Positions 36,652 to 37,472 of a stretch of DNA of 37,472 nt are shown here, in pieces. The notes below the pieces were generated by a model. The model was not told the DNA's origin, ran no database searches, and saw only the letters and a list, made by a program, of their open reading frames with translations. A program made the position numbers and the translations under genes. The DNA comes from Frankiaceae bacterium. GTDB lineage: Bacteria > Actinomycetota > Actinomycetes > JAVEEJ01. The DNA lies in NCBI GenBank assembly GCA_030840515.1, contig JAVEEJ010000124.1:1-37472 (forward strand). Reading direction: 5' to 3'. Every line of letters begins with the position of its first letter. Positions within the stretch are counted from its first letter, which is position 1.

Positions 36652-37472
36652 GTGACCGCCACTGCTGCAGGTCGGCTCCGCGCCGCCGCGATCGCCGCCG
36701 GCCTCGTGGCCGCGCTCGTCGTACCCGTCACCATCGCCTCAGGCAGCGGCCCCGTCGACCCGACCGCGGGGCCCTACCTGTCGCTGCTCGGCTCGATGCA
36801 CGAGCACAGCGGCTACTCCGACGGCTGGGTCGGATCCGAGCCCTCGACGTTCTTTGCCTCGGGCAAGCGCTTCGGCCTCGACTTCATGGGCGGCAGCGAC
36901 CACAGCGACACCTTCCAGGTCCCGCTGCTGTCGACGTCGCAGTACTGCCTCGACCCCACCACGACCCCGAGCTGTGTCGCGACGGACGACCTCAACGCCG
37001 ACGCGCGCGCCGCGCGCAAGTGGGAGTCGACGGGCGATCAAGCGCTGCAGGCGACAACGCCCACCTTCACCGGGTTCCGCGGCTTCGAGTGGACCTCCGA
37101 CGTGTTCGGCCACATCAACGTCTACTTCTCGAAGAACTACGCCAACGCCAAGGGCGATGGGGGCTACGCCACCCCGACCGCGCTCTACGACTGGATGACT
37201 CGCCGGCCCGAGGCCGGTGGCGGCTCCGACGGTCTCGCCACGTTCAACCACCCGGGCGCCAAGGACTCCCCCGCCGCGCCGCAGCCGGGCGACCTCAACT
37301 GGCACGACTTCGCCTATGACCCGCGCATCGACGACCACATGGTCGGCATCGAGGTCTACAACGACACCGACGAGTACGACCTGCACGGGCCGTCAGCACC
37401 CGCGGAGGGCTACTACGCGCACGCGCTCGACAAGGGCTGGCACCTGGGCCCGATCGGCGCCGAGGACCTCGG
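36652..37472 (+). CDS. Secreted PHP/CehA-type metallohydrolase, partial (3' end outside window)
   Basis: The frame runs from GTG 36652 (GAGGAG upstream) past the window edge; 273 codons are visible. A signal peptide (LRAAAIAAGLVAALVVPVTI) precedes a PHP-like phosphoesterase domain: H50-x-H52 in GSMHEHSGYSDG, then MGGSDHSD, a GFRGFEWTSD segment, FNHPGA with another histidine, and VGIEVYND. These are typical of CehA/McbA-type and DUF3604-like metal-dependent hydrolases. Being exported, it could release phosphate or cleave an ester outside the cell. It starts 22 bases after the ROK protein stop on the same strand, so they may share a transcript. Confidence 0.85.
   Translation, partial: MTATAAGRLRAAAIAAGLVAALVVPVTIASGSGPVDPTAGPYLSLLGSMHEHSGYSDGWVGSEPSTFFASGKRFGLDFMGGSDHSDTFQVPLLSTSQYCLDPTTTPSCVATDDLNADARAARKWESTGDQALQATTPTFTGFRGFEWTSDVFGHINVYFSKNYANAKGDGGYATPTALYDWMTRRPEAGGGSDGLATFNHPGAKDSPAAPQPGDLNWHDFAYDPRIDDHMVGIEVYNDTDEYDLHGPSAPAEGYYAHALDKGWHLGPIGAEDL

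Noticed and set aside
36739..37386. Minus-strand 215-codon frame
   Set aside because: It is the antisense of the PHP-type hydrolase gene; Val/Arg-rich composition and no motif.
1..37472. tRNA, rRNA, CRISPR, insertion sequence, phage or toxin-antitoxin genes
   Set aside because: I looked for CCA-end cloverleaf-like segments, repeat-spacer arrays, transposase motifs and paired small toxic genes and saw none.

Overview
The window looks like a core-plus-accessory stretch of a high-GC actinomycete chromosome. The signs are GC-rich third codon positions, many GTG starts, 4-base GTGA stop/start overlaps, and families typical of Actinomycetota (TMEM175, PGPGW, small PepSY proteins, DUF4111 nucleotidyltransferase, MFS-LivF fusions). 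I cannot assign a genus from the sequence. No rRNA, tRNA, CRISPR array, transposase or phage gene was recognised. No stretch longer than 300 bases lacks a gene.

Layout. 1-2777 (minus): a three-gene proton-translocating NAD(P) transhydrogenase operon (pntAA-pntAB-pntB, the last cut by the window edge). PntAA carries a lysine-rich histone-H1-like tail. 2800-9164: a self-contained module of a secreted seven-repeat beta-propeller protein (minus), facing a NarL-type response regulator, a second secreted propeller protein and a membrane histidine kinase (all plus). It is closed on both sides by hairpins and looks compositionally different from its surroundings. 9203-12038: a palindromic operator followed by two acyl-CoA dehydrogenases and a short-chain dehydrogenase. 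12174-12614: a secreted PepSY-like protein. 12630-16325 (minus): a tightly overlapped operon of ilvD, an HD/SpoT-like hydrolase, a metallo-beta-lactamase-fold hydrolase and a PGPGW membrane protein. 16387-20811: assorted small genes (two DinB-like proteins, a zinc-ribbon peptide, TMEM175 channel, nucleotidyltransferase, a kynureninase). 20872-22739: a GlxA/AraC-type regulator with a clear inverted repeat at its promoter, coupled to a ribokinase-family kinase.

22703-36629 is the most unusual part. It holds a branched-chain-amino-acid-type (Liv) ABC transporter with rearranged parts: binding protein, a LivH-LivM fusion, an MFS-LivF fusion, and a LivG encoded apart. Interleaved with it are a ROK repressor, a cytoplasmic GH84 beta-N-acetylglucosaminidase, NagA (GlcNAc-6-phosphate deacetylase) and an atypical ROK protein. 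The gene set suggests import of a GlcNAc-bearing conjugate, intracellular release of GlcNAc, then phosphorylation and deacetylation. This is an inference from context. The window ends inside a secreted PHP/CehA-type metallohydrolase gene.

A window-wide pattern is the frequent heptamer CGAGTAC/GTACTCG, often made with rare GTA (Val) or AGT (Ser) codons. It is nearly absent from the propeller/two-component module.
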